A DNA stretch of 64,000 nt from Liolophura sinensis (GCF_032854445.1 NC_088300.1:77367966-77431965), one strand, 5' to 3'. Positions 47,828-60,500 are shown, numbered from the stretch's first letter. Translations and numbers: made by a program. Notes: generated by a model from the sequence alone, not told the origin.

Positions 47828-49281
47828 ATGGCGCTACGGCGAGTAATCTGTCTTCTGGTGCTACTGCCCGGGGTGAATTCTGCCTCATATCATTGTAAGT
47901 ATTAATTACTAATATGGATTAAGAAATTTCTTTCTGTTTAGTTTGATGATAAGTTTGCCGTATTGATGTGCGTCGCTAACCTGGCTTAGAGACCATCCCT
48001 GGGTCAGCCATAGTGAACATTTGACATTCCATACCTACTAAGGACACGCCTACATTGATACTGATTGGTTAGTGATAAGATGTCGATATCTTCCCGATTA
48101 TGTAGGCGGCACATTCAATTTTAAAATTCATATATAAAGTGGCTTAATATGTAACAAGAGACAGAAGGATTTATGTCACTTGAATTCAACCCTACCAGTT
48201 AGCCATGATACAATAATTACTAGAGACACCGTACAGTGCTTTCCACAGTCACCATGCCGTATTTGCCACTGACACCATGCTGTATTTGCCACAGGCACCA
48301 TGCAGTGGTTGCCACAGGCACTATGCTATATTTGCCAGAGACACCATGCAGAACTGGTTCCAGACACCATACAGTGACTGCCACAGACACCTAGTAGCCG
48401 AGACACCATGCAATGCGTGCCACAGACACCATGCAATGCATGCCACAGACACCATGCAATGCTTGCCTTAAACACTATCCAGGGCTTGCCACCAACACCT
48501 AATACTTACCCTAGACAAGATGTAATGATTGTCACAGATATCATGCAGTGCTTGCCACAGCACTTGCTACAATCGTTGTAGCATTATCTGTTTTCCTTTC
48601 CTCTCTCAGACTGCACTGATTTCTCTGGTAAGAGGCATGGCATGGGCGAGGAGTGGGTGGAGGGCAGGAAGATGTGCATGTGCGTCTCTCCTGAGGAACT
48701 GTATGGCGGGGAAGGTCCGCCGGTGACAGAGTATTCTCCCCCTGAACCGTTCTGCAGAGACTTAGGTGAATGTCAAGGAATATGCAAAATTAATCGACAT
48801 GTATCATATGACAGCGTACAAAATAGTTGTAACATGTAGTGGGCGTTTCATCTCTACCGTTATGGAATCCTTTTAATACTGACACACTTTCTTACTCTTT
48901 TGACTTAACGAGTGCTACAGTAAATCTGGAATCATCACGTTGGAATCAGATTTGTTTTGCAAAATTGCGTTAGGAAAGACGAAGGCCTACTCATGTGATT
49001 GCAGTTCCTTCACTCAGTTTACTTATCCGTTATCTAAGAAAGCCGAGTCATAAGATGAACCACAATTCATATTTGTTGTTATCTTTTTGATTCTAAGATT
49101 AATTTTGTGAAATTTTCTAGGTTGTGTGGATCGCTATACGGATGAATTTAAGCTGCCTGGTGATCGTATGTTTAACCACGCCTTGGGCACGATCTGCCAT
49201 TGTGTAGAGGGAAGAGACCCGTACATGATGGACCTGGCCTTCCCTGACCTCTACCACTGGCAGTGTTCCGGGTCGCCATAA
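47828..49281 (+). CDS. Small secreted protein with two cysteine-rich repeats
   Basis: Three exons: 47828-47894, 48610-48765 and 49121-49281. Splice sites are GT-AG and both introns are phase 1; the join gives 127 residues ending in TAA. Residues 1-19 (basic start, ICLLVLLPG core, then NSA) form a signal peptide. The mature part has two repeats: C24, C45-x-C47, C71 and C76, C100-x-C102, C123, each starting C-T/V-D. Each repeat is one exon, so the gene probably arose by exon duplication. The C ... CxC ... C layout is reminiscent of single von Willebrand factor C type domains in invertebrate secreted proteins, but the repeats are short and I would not assign a family. Likely extracellular; function unknown. 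Poly(A) signals follow at 49372 and 49414. Confidence 0.78.
48245..48545. repeat. About 24-bp minisatellite in intron 1 of the secreted protein gene
   Basis: Around a dozen units of the type gccacagacaccatgcaatg, diverged, ending about 65 bases before the exon 2 acceptor. Confidence 0.88.
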
Positions 49282-49371
49282 CATCATCCTTATCCTGGAC
49301 GTCACCGTTTGCTCGTTTACCGAAATATACATCAATGGATATAAGTACCCAGTCTTGTTAATCGCGACAGG

Positions 49372-49419
49372 AATAAAAAAAAATATTCATAGTTGAATGT
49401 TTATAATCACATAAATAAA
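49372..49419 (+). terminator. Two poly(A) signals of the secreted protein gene
   Basis: AATAAA occurs at 49372-49377 and 49414-49419, 91 and 133 bases after the stop codon, the second followed by a T/G-rich stretch. This gives a short 3' UTR. Confidence 0.65.
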
Positions 49420-49429
49420 GTGGTTCTCA

Positions 49430-51590
49430 ATGTGTTTTCAGTCACAGTGGATTTATTTATTTGCATTGCGTATTAACTTTCCTGTCAACGGTATGTATGA
49501 TAGACATAAAACAACAAAGCCAACTCTTAGGAACCACTTCGTCTTGTGAAGAGCTCCGGTTTAAATTGTCTCGGATGTACAACGAGAACTCAACTAGATC
49601 ACAACTTCATTTGTCACTGTTACTGCAGCGCTTTAGGTAACTTGGTATATAAACCAAGAGGCAAAAGTACATCTATCTATGTATATCTCCCTCATAAGAT
49701 CCAGATGACAGATGGAAATACAAAGTACTGTCAAGAACTAAATCGTGTTGAACACCTTATTTTAACATTGCACAAACTAATACTAGTATGTCGGAAAAGT
49801 AACTACAAATATGGAAAAAGAGTAGTTTTGGCTCATGGACGCAGCAAACACAATATCAGAGACACAGTTGGCAGGGTCGAACGCCATATTTCATCCAGAG
49901 AAATGTTGCAATCTCGCAGATAAATAACACAGCAGACAGTGTGTCGTCTTGTCTAACACCAATAGAGACAGCTAAGCCTTGTGAAAATCTATATGGAGAC
50001 GCTTTTAATAAAGCACGACTTTATGTGACTATAAATAGATAAATTAGATCGAGAGATATTTCTCGACAAAATTTTACGAGGCTCCTCGATGAAGAGTGTT
50101 CATTAGTCATATATGACAGGTAATAGTGTCTGTAAGTGTGATTTAAGAGCTACATCGCAGGCCAAGTGAACGCAGCATCCTACTCGTGCATGGATCCGCT
50201 TGTCCTTGGCATCAAGCACTACAATTATGTCGTCACTATACCGCCCTGCAACAAGAAGACACCATGTGAAATGAACGAAAAATGTTGAAAGCAACTTTAA
50301 ATGAAGAAACAGGGGAAATTAGGCAATTCTCTGTGTATATGAATTCACGTAGCATTGTAGCACAAATTATTAAGTACTTAATAATGAAAAGTCACTGAGT
50401 ACACAATGTCTTATGGCAGAAACGATTTACTAACGGTGGAAAAACTAACTGTGCAGATGTGACTGAACGTTTATTTTTCATTTCCGGGCATTTTTAGGTC
50501 GCAGAGACAAAGTGCCAAACGGTCATAGCATCAGCGGTTATGTGTCCGTTATGGCCCGGTGCCAATTATTAAAGCGTTCAAGCTCGTCTGGTTTAACTTA
50601 GCTTACATTATGAATTCTCCGTACTCGAGGACATTACTGTTTTAAACTAAATTAGTTCTATATAGGACTGATGTACGCTTGTGCAAGTATATACATGTAT
50701 ATACGTAAGTGTATGTTTGTTGCACCAGTAAATTCAGTGCTCTTGTACAGGTGTTCGTACAAACTTGAGGCTTTTACACACGCTGTTTACATAACTTGAA
50801 CAAATATGTCAGCAAGCTATTTACTATGAAAGAATAAGCGACAGAAAAATGCTGTGACTCAATGTAAATAAATAGGTTGTCGAATTAATGTATGTGACCA
50901 CCAGGTTAATTCGTTTAAGAAAATTAGACATAATGAGAAGAGAATCCAGAGTCGCTTGGTTCATCTGAAGCTGTAAGTACACGGTAATTATCCTACGTAT
51001 GGCAAAAACGAAACTGACCTGTGACCAAATCTGGAAACACAATCTTCTTCTGAGGAGTAAATTACAAATTCCATATCCGTGAAGCCAGTGTTCTGCACAA
51101 GGGCAGGTAAATTAACCTTACAGGTAGCTCCGTTTTAGTATCTGTGATAACCTTATCATTTGTCATGGCCTGATTTGCGATTTCTAATCATACGCGGTGA
51201 AGGCTACTTTCTTCTGACAGTCCCATTTGCTCATACTTCTTGACCCCTAGCCCGCAGTATCTTTTGTTTATCCACTCTGTCCTCCTGTGGCATGTTTTTA
51301 TTGCTTAACATATCGGGCTAACTATGTAAGCTCTCTATGTGGAAAATGGCCACTTTCTCTTCAGCTCGAAAAAAAAGTCGATTTTTTTGTTCATTTGAAA
51401 CATTGACTTTGAGTTTCATTTGAGTTGGTAGCGCTCACTGCACAGAGTGCATTCATTATTCACAGCTATAAACAACCGTGAAAACTGCACAAGTTTGCAG
51501 CTTGTAGCGCCCACTTTTGGCAGGTGAAAATGTGTGCCATTGCTAAACATTAGTCTAGATCGTTGACATCACTGTTTTTTTATTTATTTT
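49430..51590. other. Mostly featureless region with exon-like fragments
   Basis: I see no complete gene. A 125-codon plus-strand frame at 49546-49923 has no recognisable domain, signal peptide or splice context and I do not call it. The only exon-like content is on the minus strand at 50103-50294 and about 51025-51108. Confidence 0.4.
50103..50294 (-). other. Candidate orphan terminal exon
   Basis: On the minus strand a strong acceptor (TGTCTTCTTGTTGCAG) precedes an open frame that reads RYSDDIIVVLDAKDKRIHAR, continues VGCCVHLACDVALKSHLQ and stops after LLPVIYD. The pattern of hydrophobic strand, DxKD-R, then V-G is vaguely like TPM-type domains, but this is weak. A possible companion exon at about 51108-51025 reads NTGFTDMEFVIYSSEEDCVS between AG and GT sites, but its phase does not join directly. 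It could be a gene fragment or chance. Confidence 0.25.
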
Positions 51591-51599
51591 CTTCAAGTT

Positions 51600-51760
51600 T
51601 ATGGGTGGATAAACCGACGCTCCCGGGGTAAACCACTGCCCCTTAAAGCTCCCGACTTTAAAGCCGCAGCAGAAACAGCCATTGGAACACGCGACCTCAT
51701 TGGCCAAGGCCATGAATAAAAAACAAGCGATTTAATCAACTGAGCCAGAGAGGGTTTGTC
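51600..51760 (-). mobile_element. Probable tRNA-derived SINE relic, third type
   Basis: On the minus strand the right end reads CTCTCTGGCTCAGTTGATTA (A-box-like) and about 45 bases on GGTCGCGTGTTCCAATGG (B-box-like). The left end has a tttttttatttattttc run. The body differs from families A and B. Confidence 0.5.
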
Positions 51761-52074
51761 AACATGTTTGCTGTCTAATAGAGTCAATGCTGACAAATTT
51801 TGTAGGGAGAAAATTTCAATTAATTTAAGATCACTACACAATCGATAGAAGTTAAACAACTGAACTCTGCACAAAGTCATGGATTTTCTTGTGATAGAAG
51901 TATGGCGTGCACTTTGTTTCACATTATCTCATTCTAAAGGCCCGACATTTTTAAGTCAAAAGAAGTATTTCATGAACGACTAGCAGAATGTAGTCGGTAC
52001 CGTACATAAAAACAAGAGTGACTGAGAAGCCATATACACTGTATATAGGCGAGCGTCTAATGAAGTGTTAAAGT

Positions 52075-52370
52075 GCTTTCATTCAGTCACCATGTAGAAC
52101 TCCCAAGGTGCGGGTTCAAACACGGTATTCGACAGGGATCGTGAAACTTTGTGAGCAGGCGACGGTGCTGACCATTTCACAGTCAAACGTTCGTTGAAGA
52201 TCATTTATCTTTCACCTTCATGGTGTGGGTATCGTTGCGTCATGTGGAAAACTTCCTCAGTATTGTGCCATAGGTTGTTTACACAGAACATTCAGTTTTC
52301 CATAAAACTGACATCCACCGTTTATATGGAAATTTGTGGAGTATGGCGGTAAACAACAAACAAATAAATG
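52075..52370 (+). mobile_element. Degraded SINE-like relic
   Basis: A B-box-like gcgggttcaaacacgg at about 52110 and a terminal gagtatggcggtaaacaac followed by aaacaaataaatg resemble the start and end of a plus-strand family A element, with a diverged middle. Confidence 0.35.
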
Positions 52371-52795
52371 TTTTGGAGGTTAGACTGTTTGTGGAGCTTA
52401 GACCATTGTGAGGATAGACCGTTGTGGGGGTTAGACTGTTGTGGAGGTTAGACTGTTGTGACGGTTAGATTATTGTGGAGGTTAGACTGTTGTGGAGGTC
52501 AGACTGTTGTTGAATTTAGACTGTAGTGGAGGTTAGATCGTTGTGGGGGTTAGACTGTTGTGGAGGTTAGACTAATGTGGCGATTAGATTCTTGTGGAAG
52601 TTAGACTGCTTGTGGAGGTTAGACTGTTGTTGAGATTAGACTGTTGTGGAGGTTAGACTGTTGTGGAGGTTAGACTGTTGTTGAGGTTAGACTATTGTGG
52701 CCGGTTAGATTATTGTGGAGGTTAGACTGTTGTGGAGGTTAGACTTTTGTTGAGATTAGACTGTTGTGGAAGTTAGACTGCCTTCGTTATCTATG
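52370..52795. repeat. About 19-bp minisatellite
   Basis: Roughly 22 units of gttgtggaggttagact type with variants (ttgagattagact, tggccggttagatt). Confidence 0.93.
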
Positions 52796-53099
52796 TAGGC
52801 TGTACTGAATAACTGAGTACAAATGCTATGAGCAGACAATAAACACCAACAACATCATGGCGTCAGATCTGAGAGAAATTAAATGAATATTCTCCAAGAA
52901 CACAACAGTTACAGTCTATGCACCCTACTTTACATGCTTTTAAAACCCAGTATCAAAAAAAAACTTATAGGGTTTCGGATTCAACGGTAAAGTTAATGTG
53001 TACATTAGTATAAATATATCAGCATCACTAACATTTATATAATTCGTGTCATTTGCTTGTTGTGTGTATCTACAAATGTGTAGGCACATAGTACTGTGT

Positions 53100-53590
53100 A
53101 AGAACAAGTGTGGAGGCCAATGTCACAAGACCTAAGGTTTGAGGTGTGCATTACCGGTGTTTAGGCCAATGTCATTAGACTCAAGGTTTGAGGTGTGCAT
53201 TATAAGTGCATAGGCCAGTGTCACGAGACTCAGGTCTTGGGGGGTGCATTAAAGGTGTTTATGCCAATGTCACGAGACTCAAGCCTTGAGGTGTGCATTA
53301 CAAGCGTTTAGGCCAATGTCACGAGACTCAAGCCTTGGGGGGGTGCATTACAAGTGTTTAGGCCAGTGTCACGAGACCCAACGCTCGAGGTGTGCAATAC
53401 GAAGTGCATAAGCCAGTGTCAGGAGGCCCAAGGTTTAAGGTGTGCATTACAAGTCTTTAGGCCGATGCCACGAGACGAAAGGCTTGAGGTGTGCATTACA
53501 AGTGTAGAGGCCAATGTCATGAGATCCAACGCTCGAGGTGTGCTAGTACCAATGTTTTAACTATTGTCACAAGGCCTAGGGGTGTGTAAG
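53100..53590. repeat. 49-bp minisatellite, about nine units
   Basis: Units of about 49 bp with gaggtgtgcattacaagtgt and ttaggccaatgtcacgagac. Diverged and of unequal length towards the right. Two degraded units may continue at 53740-53800 beyond an inserted SINE. Confidence 0.92.
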
Positions 53591-53604
53591 TGCAAGCGTC
53601 TAGT

Positions 53605-53745
53605 CCTATATTTATTTATTCATTTGTTTAACGGCATACTCAAGAACATTTCAATTCATTATGTTTGGAGGAAGCCGGCCTCGGACAAACCCACAACCAC
53701 CCCAGATTGCAGGAAGACCTCCCCGAAGCTTCCCAAACCTTTAGG
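53605..53745 (-). mobile_element. SINE family A relic inside or beside the 49-bp array
   Basis: tatttatttattcatttg, acggcatactcaagaacatt, gaggaagccggcctcgg, aaacccacaaccacc and gcaggaagacctcccc follow the family A order in minus orientation. Array-like sequence (taggtctgtaagtacaagtg) resumes after it, suggesting insertion into the array. Confidence 0.6.
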
Positions 53746-53799
53746 TCTGTAAGTACAAGTGCATAGACCTATATTACGAGGCCTAAGACTTTAAGTGTG

Positions 53800-54955
53800 T
53801 AAGTAGAAAATGAAAACGAATGATTTACAACCCACTCAAGTTTTTTACACTTGAGCATGGACTTAAGTACAGAAAACGCTTCTCTTTAATTTGGTACTTA
53901 TCGCATGCATATTATATATGCAGATGAAGACAGACCTTACACATGTATATATGTCTAAATGGCTGTTGTATATGCATGGTTTATGAGAGCAATACGTGTT
54001 ATAAAGATGTCACTTAACTTATCATTTAATCCAGCTAGGAAATCTAGAAACCTCTTCTTATGTATTCCTCTTCAACATAACCAGTTTGTTAGCTTTTGGG
54101 TTCCAAATAACCATGTTAAAGCATAAAGCAAAGTTATAACTTTGGTAATAAACCTTGTGTACATAACAGATATTGTGTTCACCGGCAAGCAAAAAGATAT
54201 AACGGTTCTATACAGATATTGTCACGTGCACTAATCGTGAAACAAGTAATCTGTAAGTTTATTTGCTCAACACTTTAAAATAAAACTATTCGCTGTTCCG
54301 CTATTTAACTTACAGATGTTTGCCCAGATTTTACTGGGATGCATCTCATCGGAGGGCAAACAAGGACAGATTGATACATGGAGTCCTCACGTGCTGTGAT
54401 GTGAGCGATTTATAAACCTTACATACACTGTGCAATATGAACAGTCCGGGTCACCCGCCTGTCACTGACTGCTTTCCATACCAAAGTACCCTCATAGACT
54501 CATCTAGTCCGTAATAAATTATAAATGTCAATAATACAATAAAAATGGTCACCAATAGGCCCACAATGTAAATAGCAACCTCCCTGTACATTGTGTGTAA
54601 CTCCATCAATACTTTCAATACTTATACACATGGAAAAATGTTAAGTTAATAAAATAATTCTCCTCCATTAATCACGGCTTGGTGAAATGAAAATATTCCT
54701 TATTATGCAATGGACAATGACTTCTTAAAGCAATAGGTCATAAATCAAGTTCATAGAGGTATTCTTCATGAAATAATACTCTATTAGATTCAGTTCTATA
54801 CAAAACTGGTTCAGACTGAAATACCACTGTTAATCTGTTTTTATACACATCTTGAGATTAAAAATTAAGGCTAATTATAAAACACATTGTCTTAAAATAC
54901 AAATATTAAAAATGCTAGCATTTTCTAATCGGCAAAAAATATATGTTTAAAGCTG
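53800..54955. other. No recognisable feature
   Basis: AT-rich sequence without convincing exons, repeats or element signatures on either strand. Confidence 0.5.
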
Positions 54956-54959
54956 TGAA

Positions 54960-55550
54960 ACAGGAATGCCAGCATCTTAGATTGTGAGGCCGCCTAATGA
55001 AACAAGAATGCCAGCATCTTAGAGTGTGAGGCCGCCTAATGAAATAGGAATGCCACATCTTAGATTGTGAGGTCGCCTAATGAAACAAGAATGCCAGCAT
55101 GTTAGATTGTGAGGCCGCCTAATGAAACATGAATGCCAGCATCTTAGATTGTGAGGTCGCCTAATGAAACAGGAATACCAGCATCTTAGATTGTGAGGCC
55201 GCCTAATGAAACAAGAATGCCAGCATCTTAGAGTGTGAGGCCGCCTAATGAAATAGGAATGCCACATCTTAGATTGTGAGGTCGCCTAATGAAACAAGAA
55301 TGCCAGCATGTTAGATTGTGAGGCCGCCTAATGAAACATGAATGCCAGCATCTTAGATTGTGAGGTCGCCTAATGAAACAGGAATACCAGCATCTTAGAT
55401 TGTGAGGCCGCCTAATGAAACAGGAATACTGGCATCTTAGATTGTGAGGCCGCCTAATGAAACATGAATGCCAGCATCTTAGATTGTGAGGCCGAGTAAA
55501 GAGACATGAATGCCAACATTTTAGATTGTGAGGCCGCCAAATGAAAGATT
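54960..55550. repeat. 42-bp minisatellite, about 14 units, with block duplication
   Basis: Units of 42 bp, gtgaggccgcctaatgaaac then aagaatgccagcatcttaga. A block of five units, including one short unit (gaataggaatgccacatc), at about 55000-55200 recurs at 55205-55405 (offset about 205). Open frames here are repeat shadows. Confidence 0.95.
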
Positions 55551-57040
55551 TTGAACATTTATAACGCGGAACAAAACATCAAAAAGCTATAATTTTACAC
55601 AAGACAGTATTAAATTAGCACATTTTCTAACCATATTGTGATGTGTTAAATTTGTAATACTTAGAAAGTGTTATTTTACCACTATGAATGCTTTCCTTCC
55701 TCCATCACTACTAAAATGTCGGATTTTAACATTTATACATAGCGTTTCAAGTTTAAGAGAGCACTTGAAAATATCCAGTTGCATCAATATTCTTAAATCA
55801 TATTTATTTCAATCAAGTGTATTATGTATGAAAATGTATTAATACAAGTATATAAGGATGTAACAGTTTATACTGTGGTATAAGCTGTACAGACAGTTGT
55901 TAATGGTTACATGGCAGAACTACATGATAATGGCTCATTTATCAGATATAAACATACTAAGTCCGTTAGGATGTATCTAAATATTCAGACAGATAGCGTG
56001 CTATAACCAAGAAATCCGCAAAGGAGATATTGTATGTAATCAGCGAAATAGCCTATAAATATTGCTCCTTAAGTCTAATTGCACTTTGTATTGAGTTTTT
56101 ATCCATTGAATTTAAAGAGACTATAACGTAGATTTTTAACCATAAAATTCATATCCGTAAATCAAATTAAATTTCTTTTATTTACCCTTTTCATTTGAAT
56201 TTTAAAAATCTTAAATTAAGTACATAAGTATACACGAGTAATACATTAGGCAGGAATAAAGCTCACAAGAGCTTGTTCTATCCCATTAAAAATAGAATGT
56301 TAGGTAAAAGAGTATATACATAGATTAATGGTAATGATATAACAATGTGACATATATAAAGATACATGGTAACAAACAAATGTTCGCAGTAAGGAAGCAT
56401 AAAAGATGTTGGAAACCTTAGGGTGAACTTTAGGGAACTTTTTTTGGTTTTTAACCTACATAAGCAACCAAAATGCGTCTTAATCAAATTGCTCAAGGAG
56501 ATATATTTTAAGCCTGGATTTAAAAAGAGATGTGGAATTTATAATACGAAGAGTGGTGGGTAGTTTATTCCATTCTCGGAGCAAATTGATCTTAACGAGA
56601 AGTACAATAAGTTCGTTCTGTACATAGGTCTATTATATTCCAAACGAGTTGCTCTAGTCACATAGTAATGGGTATCAGATTGTTTTAACAGATAAGTTTG
56701 GAAGCTGGGAGAAATAAGTTCGGAATGATAAAAAAAACTTGTGTGCTAAGAGTGATACAGATATAATGTTCATCTATTGCAGTGGTAAGATGGATTGTTG
56801 ATGGAACAGAGGGGACAAGTGATCATTTCTTTTTGAATGAGTGATAGTTCGAATGACGCGTTTATAAGTTTAAAATGACTGCCTTTCAGTAAATGGTATC
56901 TGTATTATTTATAGAATCAAAATGATTCTCAAGTTAGCAATTGTTAAGTGACCCGCTCTCTAAATTACAGGAACGTTAATATCTATTTTGAACGGTAACA
57001 AGTGCACAGACAAGGCTGACGTTTTGTGAAATATAATTAT
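55550..57040. other. AT-rich region without a recognised gene
   Basis: No exon is called. The stretch 56510-56780 (tttaagcctggatttaaaa, gtttattccattctcgga) looks like the tail of a retroelement, but I cannot assign it. Confidence 0.4.
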
Positions 57041-57044
57041 TTGG

Positions 57045-57050
57045 TTTATT
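57045..57050 (-). terminator. Candidate poly(A) signal of the chitin synthase gene
   Basis: AATAAA on the minus strand about 540 bases after the stop codon at 57593. It is the first canonical hexamer I found downstream. Confidence 0.4.
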
Positions 57051-57592
57051 CTAAAATAATAACAAATATTTGAAGGAAATTTTGGCTGATCGATCAAAAA
57101 ATCTCCGCTATAACCCGTTTAAATGTGTTAGAGGTCGTGTGCCGCGAAGTGAGCCTTCTAGTTCAGTAACGATCCATATTTTACTTTGTATTATCATCTC
57201 CAGCTATCATCTCCACTATTCATCTGAGGATGATAGCTCTTGGATTTCTTCATTTAACTGCTACAGTCCTGATAAAAACATGATGTCATACCATGTATAT
57301 AAATGTTTATAGTTTTATAGTAATGCTGATGCGAGTTTGGTGACAATCAGACATTCAGTAAGATTTCCAGATACAGAGTATCCCCCTGTAAAATGCTGAA
57401 ATGTTTGTGAAGCAGCTAATTACTCCATGTGAATCCAACACGGAAACAAGGACAATAAAAGAGTGCTCACAGGTCGGACATAATACCTCACTGGCAATTG
57501 GGCCTTGTCTGAGATTCGTATACGTCTTATGTAATGGTGCTCTCTTATTACCATTACATCAGTATATGCAGTTTTGCGTGACAAAGGTTATC

Positions 57593-60500
57593 CTAGCGAC
57601 GATATCTTGACATGCGTGAGATCGTTTGCTGGATACCATACTCCGGTTTATAACGCTCTAATCGTCTCAACAAGTTTTCTACAGATGTTTTTGATGGGTA
57701 ACCAACGTTTGCAAAAGGCATGAAGCTTGCGGAAGAGTTCCACCCTGGCGTTCCATTGGAATTGTGGTAGCCTGGGGAGTAGGCGCTTTCTTTGTCATAG
57801 TCCCGTCCGAGAGACGGCTGTTGCTGATTTGTGTTGAAGTCCTCATCCGGATAATCGGGGGATAACTCTGATGGCGGATTGATATTCACAGTAACCGCCG
57901 ATCCATGCGCTACGTCAACGTTTGCAAAACCTGCGGCGGTAAAGTTGTCAATACCTCCAAGCTTCACGAGGGCTTTCTTGCCCATCTCCTGCTTTGTATC
58001 TTGTTTGTGGCACTGGCAAATGCTAGTGGTAGAGAGGATGTGCGTGAAGGTGTCATAGCGGTGCATGAGCATAGCTCCAAACTGCAGGATGAGAATGATG
58101 GCGAATATCACCAGGAAAAGCAATCCTAGAGGTTCCATTCTCAGAACCTCATTCTTGTCGATTACAATGGTTATATTTACAAAACTCTTAACCTCCTGGA
58201 GGGCAATCATAATTACCAACCACAGTCCGTTCAGCATGAAGAAAGCGAATGACACATTATTCCTTAACTCGATCAGGTCGGCGCTGATTTTAGCCTCTTC
58301 TTCTTTGTTACTGGATAGAGGATGCAGATATTTCTCGATCAAACCATCGAAAAACTGTTTCTCCTTTTCTTCTAGTTGATCTTGCTTGCCGTCGCCTAGT
58401 TTTGGGTCTTGCAGCCATTCGTCAGGGTTAATCTCGGTCTCCGACTCGCAATCGTCGATGCCTGTGTCGTCCTGTTCGTCTGGTGGAAGTGGTTGGGGCC
58501 TGTGGGCGACGCTGACAGAGCTAATCTTCCTCTGCCGGGGACGAGCTGCCTGGGCGTTGGGGGCGCCGCCTGAACGCATCTCCCGCAGCGCCTGCAAAAA
58601 CGCCAGCATAACCATGTTGTTGGCGCGAGAGTTTCTGTTGAAGATGTTAAATCGCCTCATGAAGCCCGCTGGTTGGTTCTGCTGCTGCTGCTGCTGCCCC
58701 CGAATCTCCTCTATCGCCAGTGTGATGGGGTCCTCGGGTTCGCCTCCTCCTGGGCCCCGTCCCTGGGACTTGCCGACGTCATCGATGACCACCGGCTTCT
58801 TCACCTCACGAGTGCCCCAGGACACGATGTTCAGGTTACAGATACTGTAGATCATCAGGTATATGAAGGTGGACGGTACACACAGAAAGTACAGCACTCC
58901 CCACGGCAGGTCGAACATTTCCTTAGGGTGCATAAAACCGGCAACTACGAACACACCAATCACGATGTACATAAAAATAGCATTTGGTGAGTACCAGCCA
59001 TCCTGAATAATGTTTACAATTGTCCCTGCTATGACAGCCATCATGACTAATGCATAGAAAGAACTGAATACGGCGGCCACGACGAGCTGGGTGTCTGATT
59101 TGCACTTGAAACAGAGAATCACGAAGATGACGGTCGGCAGAAACGTCATACAGTACGTGAGCCAGCCGGGCACACCATAAAACACAGATTGCAGAGACGT
59201 CTGGACCATGAGCATCACAGTGGCTGGACCCAGCAGTGAGGAAGCGAGCAAGACGAACTGATAGAGCATGTAGAGATAGGAAATGTTCGGGTTTACTCTC
59301 ACCGTCTCCCGAAAACTCCCTAGAAGGTCCATAATATTGGCTGTTGTGGAAGGTCCCCATCTACGCCGCTGGTTGAAAAACTCCTTGAAGGTTTCGGGAA
59401 CGTAGGTAAGAGCGTCGGCCGCAGCGCAGTACTCGATCTTGTAGCCCCTCTGTAACAGTAGTGTGCATAACCACCGGTCTTCACCTAGAAACACAGAACC
59501 ACAAAGAACATTAGCATTAGTCACTGGCGCCTGAGTTATTACTAGAAACTTTAGTACATGTGATTATGCAGAAGAAAAACAAGCTATTACTACAGAATTT
59601 GGCTGCAGGGAAAACCTGTCCATCGGTACACAGTCAGACAAAAAGTACTCACACCGCTTGATCAGCACTGCAGCTCCCACCCGAATAATATTCTCCATCC
59701 TTCCTAATTGGGCTTTTCATCATCAAAGACCATTGGTAACCATGTATAGGTTTGTCTTTTTTATACTAAATAAAGGATGTGATAAGGGTTGTAATCACAC
59801 AGTCAGCATGGAAAATATAGCCTGTCTCTCAGATTACCGTCTTGGGTTTATTGACCTGTTCTCATATGTCATACATCTGGTTATACCAACAAGGATTTCC
59901 ACCCTTGAATAGCCATTAACTTTGTTTTTTTTATGTAGGAGCTTAGCGCCGCTCTTAACATTATTATTACTACCGTGTCTCCTTCTATCAGACCTCACCG
60001 AGGTAGTGTGAAGATCACCTTAGGTATGGTTTGATTCAGGACTGAATCGTTGTCTACCGTTTTCGAGGCAGACAACCTATCCCGCTAAGTGTAGAAGCAT
60101 GCATGTAAAATCTGTACGTACCCTGGTCGTATTGTAGGTAATGTCGAGCCTGGGTGGGTTTGGTGGCGTATGTCCGCATCACATTGTTGTCCATCAGGGC
60201 TAGGCCTCGGAACAGGCTAAAACATCCAGGACTGCACAAAACGCAGCCGTACATGTGCTCAGCGGCTTTCTGCAGCCAGTGCCCGATGGCATACTCAAAC
60301 CTCTGGTACCACATCACAGGGCCTGACAAAACCAAACAGGCAGATAAGTACCACATTGTGAAGCCTCGGTTTAACTAACATTTCCATCAGTTAGGCTGTT
60401 TTTATCTAAGTTCAGTTTGCAACGGCAAGGCGGTAAATTGGACATTGTTAACACAAACAATGAATAATAACCAAAGTCGAGTGAAGAGAAATATGGATGT

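Noticed and set aside
49546-49923. A 125-codon plus-strand frame
   Set aside because: No recognisable domain, signal peptide or splice context; composition looks non-coding.
58386-58850. Plus-strand frames opposite the chitin synthase last exon
   Set aside because: Antisense shadows of a long conserved coding exon.
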